NCBI GenBank assembly: GCA_905250025.1
Contig: CAJNOJ010000081.1
Location: forward strand, 248,001 to 312,000
DNA: 64,000 nucleotides
Direction: 5' to 3'
Source of the DNA: Adineta ricciae
Taxonomy: Eukaryota; Rotifera; Eurotatoria; Adinetida; Adinetidae
Below, in pieces: positions 22,601-35,057 of the stretch (the first letter of the stretch is position 1; every line of letters starts with the position of its first letter). The position numbers and the translations under genes are program-made. A model generated the notes under the pieces. The model had not been told where the DNA came from. It did no database searches and worked only from the letters and a program-made list of their open reading frames with translations.

Positions 22601-25039
22601 ATGCGATTTGTGATTATCAGGATATTCTCGATCGGTAAGTGCTTGTAGAGAGAACTTCAAGGTATCGAGCGCCGAACAATTTCTAGATTTGTGATGTGTA
22701 CAAGTAAAGTCATTGCTCCACCTGTTGAACTGTGCCAATGGAATGGCATCAGTTTGAGAGATAGAACAACTCAGCAAAAGCCGTTGATTGAAGTCATATC
22801 TTCAACGGACTTTGAAGTACTTTCATCAATCAATCAGATCAAGCAAAATATGTACTTACAATTCCCTGAACGACGTTTGATTCAGTACGATTGCGGAAAA
22901 CTACAAACTCTTGATATCCTTCTGTCTCGGTTGAAACGAGAGAAACACCGCTGTTTGATCTTCACACAAATGACCAAAATGCTCGATATACTCGAACTAT
23001 TCTTAAATTATCATGGTTATACGTATGTAAGATTAGACGGAACGACGCAGATTGTTCAACGGCAAATGTTGATGGAGCGGTTCAATAGTGATGAGAAAAT
23101 TTTTGTTTTCATTCTGTCGACTCGTGCTGGCGGTATTGGAGTAAACTTGACTGGCGCTGATACGGTGATTTTCTATGATTCCGATTGGAATCCGACTATG
23201 GATGCTCAAGCACAAGACCGTTGCCATCGAATAGGGCAAACTAAAGATGTACATATTTATCGGTAAGAATCGATCGTAGTGACTTGTGTTTGATTTCGAC
23301 GATTGTTTGAAATAGATTGATCAGTCGCAATACAGTCGAAGAGAATATTTTGAAGAAAGCCAATCAAAAACGTCTACTCGGTGATTTGACCATTGATGGT
23401 GGTAGTTTCGATGTAACTTATTTCAGGAAGAATAACATTCGAGATTTATTTGATCAATCAGCAACGTTGGAAGATATTGTTCGGGAACGAAATAGTTATC
23501 AACAACATATGGATAATGTCAGAGCAACAGCATCAACAACGACAACGACGGCGGCGACAGATAGTGCGAGTGCAGATGTGAATAATCTAACCTTGACGCA
23601 ATATGAAGAAGCGCTTGCAGCAGTCGAAGATGAAACTGATCGACGTGCAGCCGATGAACTAAATAAAGAAGTTCGGGCAGAATTGAACGAATTCAACGAA
23701 GATGAAACCAATGATTTGAATGAAGATCAATTGATCGAGAAACAAAAGCGGCAGATGAACAGAGTCGAAGAAGAATTGAAGACTCTTGATGAACAGGTAA
23801 AGAGTAGACTAGTGTGCGATTGTTTCTTTAACACATTTTTCGATTTAGCTTCGACCTATCGAACGTTATGCTCTACGTTGCGTAGAAGTTTATCGTCAAG
23901 AACATCAGTTGACTCAAATAGCACCTAATACTTATCTCGATGCTGAACAACTTCGAAAAGATTGGCAGTTATCTCGTTTAAAATCACTGAAAGAAGAAGA
24001 AGAAAAGCAAATGGAACAAGAAGATGATGAAATGATGTACACATACGCCTTAGATAACGAACGACAGGTCAATTATAGTTATACGTATTCGGCAGCTCAA
24101 AATAGTTTGGTTGCTAATGAATTAGCACGACATGAGAAGAGCTCCGCTGCGATTGCTGCTAGTCAAGCGTTACTACCACCGCCACCAGCAGTTATTCTGC
24201 CGCCAACTTCACCTCAACCTCCGTCGCCATCATCATCATCAACTTCAATTTCGCGTCCTGTTCTTATCAAACGTGCAACTCATACTCCTAATGAAAATCT
24301 TCGAAAACGACGTATGCAACCAGTACGAACATTACAGCAAGCACCCCCGCTCCCTCGACCACGCCAATCACTACCAACACCATCAGTGCAACCATCAGCT
24401 CCACCCGCCTTGATACAAAAACCAAATCATGTTACTTTAAAACAACAGCAGCAGCAGCAACAACCGTCGTCCCGTCTAACAAAAAATCGACATAATAGTA
24501 ACGATGATTGTGTAGACTCGACTACTCTGCTTCTCGCTGATGATTTCGATGATGACGATAATGATGATGACTTCGATAATGATCAAAGGATCTACTCATC
24601 TAAATCGACCACGACTCTATCAACAATCACTCGAAAGCCAATTTCAAATATTACACGTGTCACACAAAATCCTTCATCATCGACGAGCAATGCCAGCGGA
24701 CAACAACAAATCTGGATTGTCAATTCTCTCGATCAGCAATCCGTTCTATCGCTAATCAATTATATTAATCCAAATTCGACTAATAATTCGCGCTCAACAG
24801 GATCAATTCTCCTTAGTAATAAATCGAATATGAATACTTCACCTGTAACGAATCTTCTCACTCAACAACAACCTCGATCATCAACAGCTGGTACTGTTTA
24901 TCAAATTCGTCCATCACAACAACAATCACCTACTACTACATCCACATCCCAACAGCAGCAGCAGCAACAACAGCCACAAAATGTTGTATATCAAATCCAA
25001 AATGGTCGAATATTTCAATCAACTAAAAAGACAACCTAA
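19676..25039 (+). CDS. SRCAP/p400/Domino-type SWI2-SNF2 chromatin ATPase
   Basis: Catalytic subunit of the SWR1/TIP60-type complex that swaps H2A.Z into nucleosomes; nuclear. Five or more exons joined over short introns (for example 22280-22335, 22637-22686, 23263-23316, 23798-23850). Order of parts: HSA domain near residues 155-205 (HWDYLLDEMRWLAEDF, EKRWKQMMAKKLS); acidic E/D stretches; ATPase lobe 1 from about residue 430 (ILADEMGLGKTIQTIALLAH, LILDEAQNIKN, LLTGTPLQNSLMELWSLMHF); a long insertion typical of the INO80/SWR1 class; lobe 2 (IFTQMTKMLDILE, STRAGGIGVNLTGADTVIFY, AQDRCHRIGQTKDVHIYR, NTVEENILKKANQKRLL). The C-terminus is Q/P/S-rich and disordered. No SANT domain seen, which slightly favours SRCAP over p400. 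The ATG follows an acceptor-like TTTCTAG directly. Confidence 0.93.
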
Positions 25040-25359
25040 AAATCTTTATCAGCTTTATTTCACTATCGCAGGCGATAATGTAACAGTGTCTGTTTGTTTT
25101 TCTCGGTGTTGTCTCACATATGCATATAGTCATATAAAAAAGAACTTTCCTCTCTTGTTCATGCTTTCTTTTTTTCTATATGTGTGCGCTTGCTTCTTTT
25201 TCTCTCTTTCTCTCCCTCTTTCTCTCTGTTCTACTAATATGAAATATAAACCTATTAAATTAAGCAACACACATGCATTCAAGTCTTACTTCTTACTGTA
25301 TGAACTCTATTTATTTTGAGTGAAACATTCAATCACATTGGAAAAAAGAATCTTTACTC
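25040..25359. other. Intergenic between convergent genes
   Basis: Contains a long CT-rich run (about 25160-25240) and 3' UTR sequence of the SRCAP and SLC22 genes. No gene seen. Confidence 0.4.
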
Positions 25360-27333
25360 TTATTTATTCAATTGTTCACTGAGTCGAACATCTTCAGCAT
25401 GGGTGATGTCTTCCAAAGCTGTTGATTCTTCTTCTTCTTCTTCATCAACTTCAGGACAAACGGATAACTTTTTATTTTTCACGAACTTTCCTTCTTCGAC
25501 CTCGCTCGATTGTTGTTCATACGTTGATGCGTGTTGATGGACCTCTTCTGCTTGTCGTACCGTTTCGGGCAGTGCGATTTTCATTCGTGTTTCCGGTAAG
25601 AATATCGCACATATTGCTGCGATTGCTGAGCACACACTAAATATAATATAAGGCAACGGAAACCAAACCGATTGAGCTAATAAGGAGATTTGCGGTGCCC
25701 ATACTCCACCGACTCGTGCAATGCTAACAGTTAAACCTACACCAGTTGAACGAATCACAGTTGGAAATGTTTCCGATGTATAGACCCAAGACAATGCTTG
25801 TGCTGCCGAGATAAATAATTTCGCACACAGGGCGGCAGATAAGCTAATAGTCAAGTATTTCTTATGTGTTAATGGTATCGTTAATATCGACAGAGAACAA
25901 AGAGTAAAGAAGAGTATCAGTGGTATTTTTCGATCATACTTTGTTGCGCAAAAATGGCAGAGACATAAACCAAATAATTCTGCAAAAATCGACAAAAGAA
26001 AGATTTCATAGGGACGATCATTTGTCAGTGATGTAATTCCCATGCCGATACCAAGATAAAGCATAAGGTTTGTCATCATTATGTAGAAAATAATCAAACA
26101 GCGCTGTCGCATAGCAGGTGATTTGATTAGACTTATTAAAACATAGGTGTAAGAGTATCGTTTGGGACGATTACGAGCTTCGCGTTGTAAATCATCGTAC
26201 AGCTTCTTTTCAGAGTTTTCCAATGTTCGTCGATTGAAATACGCAATTCGTTGAAGGACTTTGCGAGCTTGCAATAATTTACCAGTAGATACAAGCCAAC
26301 GTGCTGATTCCGGTACACACCAATAATAGCATAAGAATGGCATGACATAGATTGTTAAAATCCACATCGTTATCGACCAATCGCGAGTGAAATAGTAGAT
26401 CAACATGATTAACAATTCACCTGACGTATAGAAATAGGAAAGAATGTTACTTGCAAGTACTCGTCGGTTTGCTGAAGTCATCTCGAGCAGCAGAACCAGT
26501 GTAATCGAATACGTTGTTTGAGCAAAGCCCGTTAAGAATCGGCTTATAGTAAATATAATCAATTTCGTATTCACGGACATTTTTGAATGCATGACCAGTT
26601 GTGTAGCATTGAGAACAACAACTAACAATAATATCAACGAATACATTGTTGTTCGTCGTCCTAATTTATCTGACATAATCCCAGTCACAAATGATCCACT
26701 TGTGCCCATAATGTACGCATTTTGGGTGATAGCTTTCAAATGAAGACGATTACAAACAAGATCCCATTCCGTCGAGATCGTCGTGTTGTAGAATGTATCA
26801 TCGAAGACCCATTTTTTACATGCAATCAATTTCTTAGTGGTTGAGTTAACATCTCGAATGAAACATTTTTTATATTTAGGAGATGATGGAATATACTTAT
26901 TGATGTATGATTGATGGTAATCAGACTGTCTAGCGAAAGTATCAGTAAAATTCGGCCAATCTATTTGACAACGGTGGTCCGGTGTTGCAGCAATGAATAC
27001 ATAACTGAATGCTGTCGCAGCTGGTACAACAGCAAGAAGACCAACAAGAAGAAACTGAACTTTTTGGTAGAGACCGAATGATCCTGCATCGTGCAGTAAC
27101 TGATCAATCGTACTAGTCGGAGGCGGTGATGGTGATGTGACAGGTCGTTCTGGCGAATTTGTACGTTGAAATAGATCAATCAACGAGCGCTTACGACTAA
27201 CCTTAGGTACAGACATATCTTTTCGTTTCTGTGTTTTTTGAGTTACGAGTGACTTATATTTGAATGCAACGAAAATCTTCGTTGGTGCCTTTACGATGAT
27301 CATTGTGTGATCATAAACTTTGCGAAAGGTCAT
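25360..27333 (-). CDS. SLC22-family organic ion transporter (MFS)
   Basis: Single exon, 657 residues from the first ATG; a second in-frame ATG (MSVPKVSRKRS, about residue 40) may be the true start, since the first part is not conserved-looking. SLC22 landmarks: FGLYQKVQF before TM1, a large extracellular loop 1 with cysteines (DHRCQIDW, KKCFIRD, LVCNRLH), GSFVTGIMSDKLGRRTTM between TM2 and TM3, SRFLTGFAQ, PESARWLVSTGKLLQARKVL after TM6, and YTSETFPTVIRSTGVGLTVS near TM11. The C-tail is acidic. Family members carry organic cations, anions or carnitine across the plasma membrane; the substrate here cannot be told. Confidence 0.9.
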   Translation of the reverse strand: MTFRKVYDHTMIIVKAPTKIFVAFKYKSLVTQKTQKRKDMSVPKVSRKRSLIDLFQRTNSPERPVTSPSPPPTSTIDQLLHDAGSFGLYQKVQFLLVGLLAVVPAATAFSYVFIAATPDHRCQIDWPNFTDTFARQSDYHQSYINKYIPSSPKYKKCFIRDVNSTTKKLIACKKWVFDDTFYNTTISTEWDLVCNRLHLKAITQNAYIMGTSGSFVTGIMSDKLGRRTTMYSLILLLVVVLNATQLVMHSKMSVNTKLIIFTISRFLTGFAQTTYSITLVLLLEMTSANRRVLASNILSYFYTSGELLIMLIYYFTRDWSITMWILTIYVMPFLCYYWCVPESARWLVSTGKLLQARKVLQRIAYFNRRTLENSEKKLYDDLQREARNRPKRYSYTYVLISLIKSPAMRQRCLIIFYIMMTNLMLYLGIGMGITSLTNDRPYEIFLLSIFAELFGLCLCHFCATKYDRKIPLILFFTLCSLSILTIPLTHKKYLTISLSAALCAKLFISAAQALSWVYTSETFPTVIRSTGVGLTVSIARVGGVWAPQISLLAQSVWFPLPYIIFSVCSAIAAICAIFLPETRMKIALPETVRQAEEVHQHASTYEQQSSEVEEGKFVKNKKLSVCPEVDEEEEEESTALEDITHAEDVRLSEQLNK

Positions 27334-27771
27334 GGATTATTGGAAGAGTATTGCTTATTTAGAGGTATGGTCTATTTCTTTTTATTACACTACATTTCGA
27401 ATTTATTGATAATCACGTCATTGAAGATCATCGCTGTTTAGTAAACGCGATTTTAATCCAAATCTGAAGAGAAATCTTCTTTTGTGCGCACGATGATTAA
27501 CTTACATAGCTAAAGATTTACACTGAATGAATATGAGAAATGTTACTGTTTTTTTTTTCAACAGAAATGCGCTTTCGGTTAACACCACCTTAAAAGTCTA
27601 ATTTTAATTCGACATGCTCGGTGATGACATGAATGTGTTTATATAAGAAAAAAATGACGTTAATTACCGGATTAACTTGTCAGGAAAAGAATTATCTAAC
27701 TTAAATAAATTCATTTTAGTAAAACTGGCATCTGCTCACATATGAAGATTCTCAACTAGTGTAGATAGAAG
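27334..27771. other. Intergenic, divergent promoter region
   Basis: Between the SLC22 gene (minus) and a 7TM gene (plus). AT-rich, with no further support for a feature. Confidence 0.4.
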
Positions 27772-28734
27772 ATGACGCTAGCAACATCTCTGTATGAGAT
27801 TCAACGGCAAGTATTTCGAATCGGCGGTCCAGTATTAATAGCGATTGGAAGTGTCAGTTGCTTGTTGAATATATTCATACTTACGAAAGATACTTTACGA
27901 AAAAATCCATGTACTATCTGCTTAATTGCTGTTAATATTATCAATTTTTCCTATTTTTATCTGGGTCTTTTACCGACGACACTAGCTGTCGGTTATAACA
28001 TTGATCCAAGTACAACTAGTCTTGCGTTTTGTCGATTTCGTTATTATGCTGCTTTTATTCTGGCATGTTGGCAAGCATCCTGTCTCATTTTAGCTTCTGT
28101 TGATCGTACACTGATTACTTCAGGAAATGCTAGGACACGAAAACGTAGTACGAGTCGTTCGGTGAAAGTGAGCATGATATTCTTAGGAATATTCTGGCTA
28201 TTAGCCGAAAGTCATGCATTGATTTTTACGGACATTGTTGAGTTTGGATACAATTATTTCGTTTGCTTCTACCGGCCGGGTTTATATACTACGATTATGA
28301 CTTATCATTCGTTCATAATTATGGGGTTTACTCCAACTCTGCTTATGGCAATATTTGCCCTTTGGACGGTGAAGAATATTCGAAGCATACGTCTTCGTCG
28401 TCGTCGTCCGGTGCAAGATGCTCCGATAGCAACACTCGGCATGATCACAATTCAGAGACCACTTGCACTTCGCTCGAAAGATCGACAGTTGATCCGAATC
28501 TTACTTATAGATATACTTGCTTATATTATTTGCAAGTTTCCGTCAGCGATTGCTCTTCTGTATCTACAAGTTACTTCGAATTATAATAAAAGTGCTGATG
28601 AGCAAGTAATTCAACAATCAATTCTGCAAATGTCATTCTTCTGGTACTTCATTGACAATGGAATTGGCTTTTATAAGAATATTCTCGTGGCAGACACATT
28701 TCGAAAGGAACTCAAGCGCATCTTATTCTCCTAG
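27772..28734 (+). CDS. Orphan rhodopsin-like 7TM receptor
   Basis: Single exon, 320 residues. TM1 (GPVLIAIGSVSCLLNIFIL) keeps the TM1 Asn; ICL1 reads KDTLRKNPCTICL; TM3 ends SVDRTLITS, where DRT stands for DRY; TM3 begins with the conserved Cys (LAFCRFRYYAAF). A Cys in ECL2 (FVCFYRPG) can form the usual disulfide. ICL3 is long and basic (SIRLRRRRPVQD). The TM7 NPxxY is altered to IDNGIGFYKNIL. Belongs to the rotifer-type divergent family with KNPC after TM1. Ligand unknown. Confidence 0.82.
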   Translation: MTLATSLYEIQRQVFRIGGPVLIAIGSVSCLLNIFILTKDTLRKNPCTICLIAVNIINFSYFYLGLLPTTLAVGYNIDPSTTSLAFCRFRYYAAFILACWQASCLILASVDRTLITSGNARTRKRSTSRSVKVSMIFLGIFWLLAESHALIFTDIVEFGYNYFVCFYRPGLYTTIMTYHSFIIMGFTPTLLMAIFALWTVKNIRSIRLRRRRPVQDAPIATLGMITIQRPLALRSKDRQLIRILLIDILAYIICKFPSAIALLYLQVTSNYNKSADEQVIQQSILQMSFFWYFIDNGIGFYKNILVADTFRKELKRILFS

Positions 28735-28880
28735 TATTCGTAGACTGAAAATAACTTTGTCTTTATTAATTTGTCAATGACAACTAGTATTGATCGAAAC
28801 AACAAAAACCATATCTGTGTTATTTTTCATCATTCCAAGACACAAAAACACACACATAATAATGACAAGTTTAGATTCAA

Positions 28881-29393
28881 TTATGCATTGCAAATATCAC
28901 GCTTAGTTGCTTTGTTAATACGACCCAGTTCGCCGTTATATGTCGTGCGATGTCTTGCAAAACAATCAGCAGCTGCTTTGTCACATTCGCAAGTATTACG
29001 ATCACACGAACCGGACTTATCAGAACAAGCAATACCCTGATTTGATAAACCTTGCCAGGCATAGGTGACTAGTTTAGGCCAACAGCCGAAGAATCCTCCA
29101 GCGATTCTATCGTAACATTCATCGTGTATCCGACAACACTCGTCCGTAGCGTCGAGTGTTTGTGAACCGAAGGTGCCAGAACCACACCTATTCCATTCAA
29201 TCAGAGACGATTTTTGTTTTGTAAACTACGATTCTTACCAGCAACCATAACCGTTGTAGTCAAATGAACTAAAACCTTTGTGATTGATCATGTTGCTGAA
29301 TTGGGCAAGATTTCGAGTGGTTACCACTGCAGATAATGAGGGAATAGGAGAGTAAAGCATCGAGATGACGAGGATTAGTAGTACTTGAGCCAT
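28881..29393 (-). CDS. Secreted phospholipase A2
   Basis: Two exons over a ~50 nt intron (GTAAGAATC..GAATAG). It has a signal peptide (MAQVLLILVISMLYSPIPSLSA), then NMINHKGFSSFDYNGYGCW|CGSGTFGS, the Ca2+-binding loop with YGCWCG, then the active site DECCRIHDECYDRI, which holds the catalytic His and the Ca-binding Asp (CCxxHDxCY). Later cysteines (CSDKSGSCDRNTCECDKAAADCF) match group I/II-type secreted PLA2. The enzyme cleaves the sn-2 ester of phospholipids; extracellular or digestive use is likely. The upstream frame stays open, but the ATG at 29393 gives the best signal peptide. Confidence 0.92.
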
Positions 29394-29960
29394 TGCGAAT
29401 GCGAGCAAAACAAGTTGCACCGATTCGATGGCGATCGATGGTATTTATACATGTTTCATAAGCCATTTTAAATTAAATATCAGATCTGCGAAGATAGTAT
29501 TACGAAGATAGAAATCCCTTTGCGTACGCTGCATAGTACTGAAACCGAAAAGATAATGACTTCAAAAGTGAAGACTTAACTTAGAGATTAATCTGAGATT
29601 GAGTTGTTTTTCATCGAAAACACGAGAATATTCTTTTTTCTTCGTTTCTCATCTGCTGAGCTTTGCCGACTTCGAAAATGTCATGCGGCGCCATGCATCG
29701 AACTGCACTTTCAGTTCGAAAAGGATAACACCAGTTGGTTGAATGTTAAAATATTTATTGTTTCTATCGCTATACAGAAAAGCAAAAAAGAAAGTATGAT
29801 TTCTTTTTTTTTGTTAGTCAAAACATTTTAACTTAGAAAAAATAGCACACGAACTAGAATTAGTTATAGACAACTATTTCGAAAATTCCGGTAAGAAGCG
29901 ACAGGGTATCAATACGAAACGAAAGGGAATGAATAAAGAGCGAATGGCAGAGGATTATTT
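29394..29960. other. Intergenic
   Basis: 567 nt between the PLA2 start and the intermediate-filament stop, both minus-strand. No gene supported; the plus-strand frame at 29604-29831 begins at an arbitrary point and has no domain. Confidence 0.4.
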
Positions 29961-31907
29961 TCACATGTTATTCTTTCGAAATTCAATATTTTGAGAATAC
30001 AATGCTTCTTCGTCGCCATCTTGATTGAATAAAATCGTTTCAATCATGTTACCTACACCTAAACAACAACAAAATCAATGAAAAATATCGGTATTGGCAA
30101 TGCGCACATACCCCATGAAGATAGATCGTTATTCACAAGTTGATATTGTACCAAAGCAGAAATTGCGCTTTGATTTGCGGTTTCAGCACCAAGCTTCGAA
30201 TAGATTTTCAATTCTTTACCGTGCTGCAAACGAACACCATCTGGTATGACGTATCGAATGTTCGGTCCGGCGTCCGTACGCTGTTTGATCACCCATCGAC
30301 CAAGATCAATATCTTTACTTGTCGAATGATTAAGCAAAACGATGTATTTACCGTTCACAGCGCATTCTTCTACAAAACGAACGATATCGTTGTTCGGTTG
30401 AGTCCTTTGAAGATTCTACGTACTGATTCCAATCGATTTTTTCTTTCGTGATTTGGCTACGAGTTTTCCGCTCATTCCACTCTCGTAGTTCGGCTTCGGT
30501 TGTGTGACGATAACTCGACCTCCACTTTGCGAGTTATCCAAAAGATATCGATACACAATGATTTCTGCTTCCAGGTGAACCTTACTAGAAGGAAAAGAAA
30601 GAATTGAACAAATACTTTCGTCTATTTCGTTCTTCCAACCTGCGTTGCATTTCATTGATATCATAAGCTATCTGCATGATAGTTTCTTGTAGATTGAATG
30701 CTTCTTTACCTTGCACTTCAAGTTTTTCCTCATAATGACCTTCTAAGGACTTCAATTCCGCTTCCAGTTGAGCTTTAAACAGAGAGATATATAAAAACTA
30801 CAATGGTGTTTTCAAACAAAATGCTCTCTGCTTACCATATTTCTTCTCCAATTTCATTTGCATCTCTTTTTCATAGCTTAAACTATTATGGTATTTCTCG
30901 TAATCAGCTTGTAATGTTTGTATAATTAGAGCAAATTCACTGCCGTCGTCTTGTGGTTCTTGTGATGCCCGTTCAACTTCGCGTCTGACTTCGTCTGTTT
31001 TTGTTTCATAATAGGCCGTCATTTCACGATAGATCGACGCATAAAAAACTTCAAAGTCGTGACGAATCTTTTGGATGGATTTATCCAATTCCAATGTCCA
31101 AAATTGTGACAGATCGTCCATGTTAATCGAGATCGCTTCGACATTCCTACATACAAACAACAACGAATTTCACACGTTTTCGAAATTCGATATGCATCAT
31201 ATCTACCGAGTTGAATGAGAACGAATTCTTTTGTAAAATGCAATGTAACTCTTCAAAGTATCGATACTCATGTTCCATCTCTTTCGTTGTTTGTGTATAT
31301 TACACCAATCGTGTGTTAATGATAAATATTGTTTGAGAACATTGTCACGTTCACCGTATTGATTCGCTGCTGTTCGTTCGAGATCAGCATACGAAGTCCG
31401 CAAGACTGACAAATCTGATCCAATTTGTTTGAGTTCGTGATCTAGTTTCTTCAAGCGTTTATCTCGCCATTGTTGTTCGGCATCGATCAATTGTTGATAA
31501 ATTCCAATTTGCAATTGATACCATTCAAAATCGGATTCGCAATCAGCCTTGGAGTAATGCAACGAGGAGAGATCGGATTTCATGTTTAGATATCGTTCAT
31601 TCCATTGAACATCGATACCACTATCACCGGATGATTGTCGACGAAGTTCAGCAACATCTGTCATATACTTTGCATTTTGAGACTCGAGCAACTGTACACG
31701 ATCAACGAAGCCAGCTAGCCGGTGATTCAGTTCATTCAACGCTTCTTTTTCATGTTGATGCTGCGCTACTAGAGCATGTTGAAGTTGTTGAATGTTCACA
31801 AATATTGAGGATGTATAGTGTATTGCCGGCCCAAGTGGATCATTCCGACGGTAGGTGACTACGGAGTTGTGATCGGCGTCTCTACTGGTATGTGTGTCAA
31901 AGGACAT
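29961..31907 (-). CDS. Cytoplasmic intermediate filament protein with lamin tail domain
   Basis: Six exons on the minus strand. Head (~55 residues), then the coil 1A start EKEALNELNHRLAGFVDRVQLLESQN, a long alpha-helical rod with heptads, and a rod end ETIMQIAYDINEMQRSKVHLEAEIIVYRYLLD, which fits the LNDRFA / TYRKLLEGE-type boundary motifs. After a basic linker (KSRKKKS) comes a lamin tail Ig-like domain: GKYIVLLNHSTSKDIDLGRWVIKQ, then SSWGVGN. It ends KNNM with no CaaX box and has no clear nuclear localisation signal before the tail beyond KSRKKK, so it looks like an invertebrate cytoplasmic IF protein, not a nuclear lamin. Confidence 0.92.
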
Positions 31908-33595
31908 TTTTCTTGTTCCTTGTATTTGCTAATCAAGATTCGAATGTGGTTTTGTACATATATATATATCATATATTATATATATTTGTTTTTTCTCTTT
32001 GCTTCAGGTAAAAAACGATTGGGAGATCCAGTTTCATTTTTTTTCATTCCATTTCTCTTTTTCATCGTACGCTTGAAGATCAAGAATAAATTATGATAGC
32101 TAGAGATTTGAATTTCGCGGTTATTTCTGTCTCTTGTGCTACACAGACTATCAAGGTTTCTCATGTATATTTAAATGTCTAACCAGAATATGAATGTATT
32201 AAGCATACTGCTGTCTCATCTCGTAAGAACACAATCAGACAAGGAATAGACACGATGACACTTGAAATATTCATTAACGATTCTGATTGAGAGGTTTTGT
32301 TTCACAAAACTCGAAATGAGATCTGCGACAAGTTCGAACATATCGATTGCCGTGTCGAACATGATGAATAGCACACCGAGTCAATTCAGTCAACTCCCAC
32401 TGAGTATGAAAGACGGAGTGAATCAAAGTACGTTTCTTTTCTTCGTTTTTCTTTGCGGTACCATTCATCGATTTCTATGTGGATTGAGGTAAATAGATGG
32501 TTAAGAAAAAATGAAGTGTTTTTACTTAATTTTGGCGAAAAGAAATTCTATTAAAGCATCAGCACGATCTATCAACGAAAGTTATTATTAGATCGCCAGT
32601 GCGGCGAAGGCTTTCGTGTCAAAGTCTATAGAAATCAATCAATGAGTGTGTTAAACCTTTAAGACTAGCTTTTGTCCGAGGAAATTATTCTGGTAGGTCA
32701 TGACCGGAGATCACAAAACAAAATTTCCCTGAATGTTTTGATTGTATTTATTTCTTTTCGTAATATAATTCGTGTTATTCATTATGTTTTACATTAGAAG
32801 TTATTGAAGCAACTATTTTCAATTACTTATGCTTCGTAGTATATTTCAAATATACATATGATTAGTCATAAAACAACATTCCTTCCGCGAAAGTACTTTT
32901 TCAATATAAACTGTACAATGGTGTTTCGAGATTGGACATGTAATTCGCAAGAACTAATGACAGGATGAATAAAGACTGTCATACGTGATGTTGAGTAATT
33001 GCATCAGATTATTTCGGCGAGAGATTAATGGTTTGTGGAAGGGATTTCATGATGTCTGAGAAAACAGCACCATCATAAGTCAATATGACTTATAGAGTCA
33101 TACGATCTGATTTCATTCTCGTTCGACTGTCGCGGTGCGACATCTATTGTCGAGAAAATGAAACCATACAAACTCGAATGTTTTTTTATGTACTCAACTT
33201 CGTCAACTGAAAATATTTCTCGAAAAAATGAATCTTAGTTGTTAATGGATTAAAAATCTTAACCATTAATAATTAATTGTTTATTAAGACATTTATTCTT
33301 TCTTTCATATTGTTTTGCCTTTTCCACACACGGTTGTGTGTACTGTTTACTGTTTATTTATTTACTGGTAAGCATGGAGAATAATATCAGATAGGCAAAA
33401 AAACAACTCACGTGTACGAGATTCTTTGCGAATTTGCAAAGTAGAAGAAAAAGGATACTTTCGTCATAATTTCACGTAGAATCAAACGATTTACTTGTCG
33501 TTTTTTTCATTTTTATCTTGTACAATTGAGAATAACAATTATGTATTCTCTAGTATAGAATTGTTCGTCAATATATACAAAAAACCTGCCAAGAT
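31908..33595. other. Long intergenic region; possible remote 5' exon of the bZIP gene
   Basis: 1.7 kb between divergent genes. At 32316 an ATG opens a 34-codon frame (MRSATSSNISIAVSNMM..) that ends at a good donor, CAAAGTACGT, in phase 1. An acceptor CCTGCCAAG just before 33594 would bring it in frame with the bZIP coding exon, over an intron of about 1.16 kb. That acceptor has a poor pyrimidine tract, so this is only a possibility. The rest is AT-rich and featureless. Confidence 0.3.
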
Positions 33596-35057
33596 ATGGA
33601 GTTAGAATTCACACCTGGAATCTTAGATACTCCGTCTTTGTTGACACCGAACATCGCTGTGACTCCGTTACTCTATAAGTCACCTCAGACCGATTCAGTA
33701 CCTACCGACAATGACCTGACTCAAACAGACTCAACTTCGAATCCCTCATCGATTATGACGGTAATTACAACAACAAACGATGAGTCACTGTCTGTGTCAT
33801 CTGCTGAAGTCAAATTATCGAAGATCGAAAATGACTTAAAACAAAGTTTCAGTCAGCCACGCAAACCAACTGAATCACCGTTTCAACGCATAGTCGAAGC
33901 TGGCGTGTTGTCGTATGAGAAAAACTCGACAATACTTCCTCCCACGATGAGTGATGGTATACCTGCTAATGTTCCTTCTACTGCTGAAGTAAATATAGTG
34001 AATCATAGTCTGATGAATCATTGTCGTTCTCGCATTTCTATCTCGTAGGTAGTGAATGACATCGAGTCATTTTCCAAAGCTGCGGCAAGCAAAGAGGTGA
34101 ACGAACGCGAAGCAACTGTCAGTGATACATCGCCGTCACAAGCCATGGGTGTTATTGTCTCACCAAAGAAGAAACTGCTTTTCCGAAGTCAGTCTCATAC
34201 TGATCCAGCATCACCGACATCGGTCATGATAAATACTCTATCTCAATTACAAAAGCCTCTTCGTGATGAAGATAACTCGACTGATGAGGATCACAATCAT
34301 CATTTTCAACGTTTGCAAGATTTACCCATATTAACGCAACCAGTCGATCCGAGTGCACAATTAGATAATAACCATGAAACAACCTATACTATCCAAGTAC
34401 GAACAAACTCAAATGGAGCGCAACAAACAATATCAAAACAACAAGCAACTGTTCTCAGTAATAAACGATCGTTTGCATCAGCAGTTCTCGGTATTTATCT
34501 CAAGTGTCTCTTCTTCTTTTTATATGTATTTCTCTTTAGCTTCGCCGATGACAAAAGCCAACTCAATTCTTCTCTCTCAACCAGCTGTTATCAATGAAGT
34601 CTCATCAAGTGATCAATCCTTAGGTTCAAAACGACAAAAAACGAGTTCAAACACGTCACGTATATCGCTTACTCTGCCAACAACTGACGACGACGACAAC
34701 AACACCAACAACAGTGCACACTCCGATGATCAACGTAAAAAGCAAATTCGTGATAGTAATCGTGAGGCAGCACGGCGTTGTCGCGAGCGTCGCCGGAATT
34801 ATATCGAACAACTCGAAGGTAATCTAGAAGGATACAAGACACAAATCAAACAGCTGACTGAGAATCTTGCTCGAGCCGAACGAGAAAACACTCAACTCCG
34901 CGCGATTATTTCCGAAGCGAAACTATTTCCGTCCGCAGTGCGCATGACAACCAATGATGTGATGATGGACTTTTCCAGTAATGGAATCGATGTCGCCTCG
35001 GAAACAACGGATGGAAATACAATACAAAGAAGTTTCGTTACAAGAAATACTCGCTGA
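33596..35057 (+). CDS. bZIP transcription factor
   Basis: Three exons over introns of about 58 and 55 nt (the first ends CTCGTAG, the second TCTTTAG). About 445 residues from the ATG at 33596. The bZIP lies near the C-terminus: basic region DSNREAARRCRERRRNYIEQLE (N-x2-AA-x2-CR core), then leucine heptads through EGNLEGYKTQIKQLTENLARAERENTQL. The long N-terminal part is S/T/P-rich and disordered, with FTPGILDTPSLLTPN near the start, a likely site for proline-directed kinases. The core resembles ATF2/ATF7/CREB5-type factors, but the ATF2 zinc finger is not present in the exons I can see, so subfamily is open. Nuclear. Confidence 0.85.

Noticed and set aside
29961-31907. Intermediate filament gene as a nuclear lamin
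   Set aside because: It ends without a CaaX box and has no clear nuclear localisation signal, so a cytoplasmic IF with lamin tail fits better.
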